Below, in pieces: positions 60,348 to 64,000 of a DNA stretch of 64,000 bases (the stretch's first letter is position 1; the number at the start of each line of letters is the position of its first letter). The translations under genes were made by a program, and so were the position numbers. Where the stretch lies: the NCBI GenBank assembly GCA_023052935.1, contig CM041292.1, positions 40,694,139 to 40,758,138 on the forward strand, read 5' to 3'. Under the pieces are notes generated by a model. The model saw nothing but the letters and a program-made list of their open reading frames with translations, was not told the origin of the DNA and did not search any database. Source of the stretch: Piezodorus guildinii (taxonomy: Eukaryota > Arthropoda > Insecta > Hemiptera > Pentatomidae).

Positions 60348-61375
60348 CACGCATCACACAAATTTCATTTACTCCCCTCATTGAAATGAATTTTAGAGGT
60401 CACCTGTTGCGTGGTGGGTAACACAACAACCTTAGATCTCAAGGTTGTGGAATAAAACCTCCAGGCGGCTCTAGGATGTTTTAATGAAAGCTAATAATCC
60501 TTAGTTATGCCGTCCCTCGGAGGATATATAAAAAGGTGGTCCAGAGTCTGTGCGGTGTCTGGTACTCGTTAAAGATCCTATATCCTAATTAAACCTGGCT
60601 AGGAAAAATTTACGACTCTCACTGAAGCATCGTCCGGTTTGACTCAGTAGCAGTATCAAGTGACGTTAAATGAATAAACAAACAAATTAATTTTTTTTAG
60701 TTTCAATTGAAACTTGTAGAAAAGTTAATATTAACTTTCCTTAGAAATTACCACTAGTCTTCAAAATTAGGAAATAATCTTTATTCCAAAACTATTAATT
60801 ACTCTTGTAAAAAAACTTAAATTGGACACTTTTTGTCACTATCCATTAACTTCTATCACTATAATTGTTACGTAGTATTTTTTTTTTAATCGCTTTCCAA
60901 CTCTTATTCTTATCTTATTTCCAGTTATTATTTATCTCATTTCTACAAATATGTCTTCGGTTTGGAAAAAAAATATTTTCCCTTTAGTTGACCCGATAAT
61001 TCATAATAAATAGTTATACATTTCTTAGTATTACTAACATTGCGAGGTTAATTATTCCAAATTAAGGAAACAGATGATATTTTAGAGAAACAAATTTTGA
61101 ACCATTGGGATTTAAGTCATGTCGTCCAATGTCGATTAAATCTACATGATATTAAAATATATTTAATATTACTTTAATTGATTAAATCGTATTTAGCCAT
61201 TTTGGAAGAAAATTACTAAGTGCTCTTTCGTTTGGATTGTTGTAAAAACATTGGTATAACATCGATGCATACTTAATCGCTCAAGTTTTTTACGAATTTT
61301 AAAATAGACGCTTATGTTTTAAAATAGACTTGACACATACAGTCCCTAACTTTATACTTAATAAGTGAAAAAAAA
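60348..61375 (+). mobile_element. SubTIR element copy I, degenerate and interrupted by a SINE
   Basis: Left end TTGAGCACGCATCACACAAA then TTTCATTTAC. After the SINE the family body resumes at about 60690 with GTTTCAATTGAAACTTGTAG and runs to a decayed right end (AATAAGTGAAAA). It is the most diverged long copy. Confidence 0.65.
60405..60687 (+). mobile_element. SINE family 1, plus copy nested in subTIR copy I
   Basis: A-box-like TTGCGTGGTGGGTAACAC, damaged B-box, body CGTCCCTCGGAGGATATATA, AATTAAACCTGGCTAGG, and tail GACGTTAAATGAATAAACAAACAAA. It has a complete 3' end. Confidence 0.82.
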
Positions 61376-61959
61376 TAGTTTAGCATGCTTTTAATTGCAT
61401 ACATTAGTCCAAAGTTTGTCAACTCATCTAATATTTTATAACGTTTAAAAATTATAATTATATCAATTTTATATATTTTCATTTCATAAAATTAATATGT
61501 ATTATATATATATTACATTTCGTGTCTGTGCAACTATGAAGCATATTTTTTCGTTGTAAAATAACATAAAACTAGTATCTAAAAACTGAGATCATGACGA
61601 ACTAATTTTTATTTTATTTGGCTTTCCTTTAAAAATGTATTTATGATCTACTTTCAAAATATTTAAAATTAAAAAGGTAAAATACTGGAGTTATGAAAAC
61701 AAATTTTAAGGAGGTTTCCTGTCTTTACAGTTCATCCGAAAATATCAGTGCTGTCTTATTGTGTTTGTTGATGCAAATTAAACCTCTATTAGTACATGAT
61801 TATGGGGTTTAACCTTATAAACAAATATATGGAGAATTATATGTTTAGGATTATTATTTTAAATATAAAAGAATGAACCCAAATGTAAATCAATTTTAAT
61901 GGTTAATATTTTAGGCTCTATGTAAATTTAGATTTTTTAAAAATGAAATGTTTAGGTAT

Positions 61960-62200
61960 CATTTGTAGCAGGGTGGCTGGCATAACAGTCTTAATTTCCA
62001 AAATCACGGGTTCAAACCCGCAGATGGTCCTAGGATTTTTTAATGGAAGTAAAAAGTCCTTAGTTATGTTGTCCTTCAGAGAGAACGTAAAAAAGTGGTC
62101 CCGAGCCTGTGCGATGTCAGGACTCGTTAAACATCCCTATCTTAATTAAACCTGGATAGGCAAAATTTAGGAATCCCACTGTACTCCCACCGGGAACAAG
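61960..62200 (+). mobile_element. SINE family 1, reference copy with both tRNA promoter boxes
   Basis: A-box-like GTAGCAGGGTGGCTGG (TRGCnnAGYnGG type) and B-box GGGTTCAAACCC about 40 bases later, as in tRNA genes. They are followed by the family body (GGATTTTTTAATGGAAGTAA, CAGAGAGAACG, AATTAAACCTGGATAGGC). The 3' tail is cut short. The family would be transcribed by RNA polymerase III and moved by a LINE's enzyme, which is established for tRNA SINEs in general. Confidence 0.82.
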
Positions 62201-62355
62201 TAATGTATTGTAATGAAACTTGTTTTATATGAATTAGAGGCAATTATAGAACACAAAAAAATAAAAGATTATTTTTTATAATTTCCTACAATACGGTAAA
62301 TACTGAAGCAATTCCTAATAATAAGTATTTCTAATAATACTTAAAAAATAAAAAT

Positions 62356-63262
62356 CTGGTGCGGGCAACACACGACTTTCACTTACCTCGATTTTTAAAA
62401 TCAATGAAAGAATTTTCAAATAAAGTTAAAGATAAAAATACGTGAAACTATTAAGGAATTAATCAAATTGAATTTATATAGAAACATGTGTTTTATTAAA
62501 AAATCTATTATATTATTATCTAAAATAATCAGTTAGTTTTATGTTCATTTCATCACTCTCTATTAACTTTTAAAAGCTTGTGTATGAGATGATATTTTTT
62601 TTGAAATCTTTAGCTTTCCAACGGTATATCATACATGTATATTACTGCTCTTATGTTCAAAAACGAAAAATTGCAATTAAAAAATATTTGTTCTGTTTTC
62701 TCCTTTAGTTGGGTATCGAATTTATTCAATTTATATATTTACCTGTTTTTCATCAGCGTTAACAAGATAATATAGTTATTTTTATTTAATCTACAAAATT
62801 AAATATCGGCATTTAAGCCCTGTCAGACCATTTTAATCAGAATCAAACCTACATGATATTAAAGCCCATTAAATTTTACATCTATATATATAGCGAGTAT
62901 AATCAAAATCGTCGGAACCGTTTTCGAGAAATTCGAAAAAAGGTGCAAAATGCCCTGGTATAAAGTGCCTCTTCTGGTAAGCTCATTTTGATGAAAAACG
63001 TTTTGTCACGTCTCGGGCGTATAGTTGTCTTAAATATGAAATTTCAGTTTCATAGGACTTACCGTTTCCGCCCGGGAGTTACCACACACACAGACCTTTT
63101 TGCGGGACTTGGTTATTTGGACTCAGAAGACCCTAAAACGTGTATTTCCGTTGAAAACTGGAATTCGAAAATTTTTACGATCGCAATACTTCCCCTTACT
63201 ATATATAGTAAGTGAAAGTAAAAAATGGAGATAAGTGAAAGTCGTGTGTTGCCCGCACCAGG
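62356..63262 (+). mobile_element. SubTIR element copy J (reference copy, with extra inverted end)
   Basis: The left end CTGGTGCGGGCAACACACG is followed by ACTTTCACTTAC. The right side has the palindrome ACTATATATAGTAAGTGAAAG. The 12-base ACTTTCACTTAC is thus inverted at both sides, but not at the very tips. After the palindrome there is a further inverted left end (GTAAGTGAAAGT-like, then GTCGTGTGTT, GCCCGCACCAG). There is no coding frame. The asymmetrical ends with subterminal inverted repeats, a palindrome near one end and a CA/GT microsatellite in the middle recall non-autonomous Helentron-type elements. A TIR transposon is the alternative. I see no diagnostic target duplication. Confidence 0.85.
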
Positions 63263-63269
63263 TTTTTTT

Positions 63270-64000
63270 TTTTTTTATGTTTGTAATATCCGTTAGTGAC
63301 TCATCGCTCCCCTTACCCAACATAAACATCACCTACAACTATCACTATTGCTACTGTCAAACAACCGGCTGCCCTCTTATTAAATCTCTTCTCGTAAAAA
63401 CAAAGCCTTGACAAAATACTTTATTAACAATCGGAAGTATCTTAACCTTCAGTTGCAGTATTACTTGCAGTTATTGTGTAATCACATGGTCATATTTCAT
63501 CCACTTCATTGTCATTTTTGGGGTCTAATTACGTTCCCCTATCAGACTACATTATATGCAGTATTCAAGGTAACTGATCGGAGGTCAATAAACCCTTATA
63601 TAACGTATGGAAGACTTTATTATTTATTAATTTTATACAGCAATGATTAGGGCACTATCTATAAACCAAGCTGCTCAATTTCTATTTTCTCATTTTTTTT
63701 ATTCAATTAAGCTAGAAATAAAGCTAAAAATAATCTAGAAAAGGTTATAATGAATCTTTTAGTGTTAAGAGAAAGAAATGATCTCGAACGATACGTCAAT
63801 ATTTAATATCGTTTATAATTAGTGAAATCGGTGTTAAATGCGGTTAATATGTATTGTTCAGCTGCAAAATTACTTCTGTCAAGAAACCTAAAGGTTAGAA
63901 TGTATAAAACTACTATTATCTTGAAGGCTGCATATGAATGCTAAACTCGGTTGCTTCATTTGTAGAATGAACAACGCCCTAAGGTTATCGAGAATAAAGT
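63270..64000. other. No feature recognised
   Basis: AT-rich end of the window. The open frame at 63408-63650 has no family resemblance. Confidence 0.6.

Overview
This window looks like nuclear DNA from an insect, possibly a hemipteran, although the order is inferred and not shown. It is AT-rich, full of transposable elements, and carries intron-containing genes. One gene is a gustatory receptor of the insect chemoreceptor type, identified by its TYxxxxxQF ending and conserved phase-0 C-terminal introns. There are no bacterial features such as operons, ribosome binding sites or CRISPR arrays.

Two host genes can be read exon by exon, and they converge. A gustatory receptor (plus strand, 4 exons, 1937-7188) encodes about 348 residues. 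A phosphoglucomutase of the PGM1 type (minus strand, 10 coding exons, 47742 down to 10550) spans about 37 kb, and its two 5' introns are 19 kb and 6.5 kb. All PGM exon phases agree except across exon 2. That exon is 10 bases short between the catalytic SHNP motif and the IKFN motif, so as printed the frame breaks and reaches a stop in exon 3. A third, tentative gene start (58227-58315, plus strand) lies in a GC-rich island. It would give a short N-terminal tail with an acidic dileucine sorting motif, and the rest of the gene is not recognised.

Most other sequence is mobile DNA. Autonomous-type remnants are: a Ty3/gypsy LTR element with scrambled internal order (11873-14451, PGM intron 9); an I-group LINE with a 13-bp target duplication, a single in-frame stop and no endonuclease domain (32870-36099, PGM intron 1); the C-terminus of a second LINE (26120-26698); a jockey-like LINE tail (44250-44610); and a mariner transposase N-terminus (36290-36535).

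Non-autonomous families are more numerous. One is a hAT-like MITE with an 8-bp duplication (706-1051). Another is a roughly 0.75-0.9 kb element with subterminal ACTTTCACTTAC inverted repeats, in about twelve copies. There are at least three tRNA-derived SINE families. A 3.5-kb foldback fills most of PGM intron 2. The last is a set of foldback elements whose two arms each carry a CTGATGA-hairpin-GAAACGTC motif. That motif resembles a hammerhead ribozyme core and is the best candidate here for something under-described. AT microsatellites sit in the spacers of several foldbacks. Stretches with no call are listed as such.
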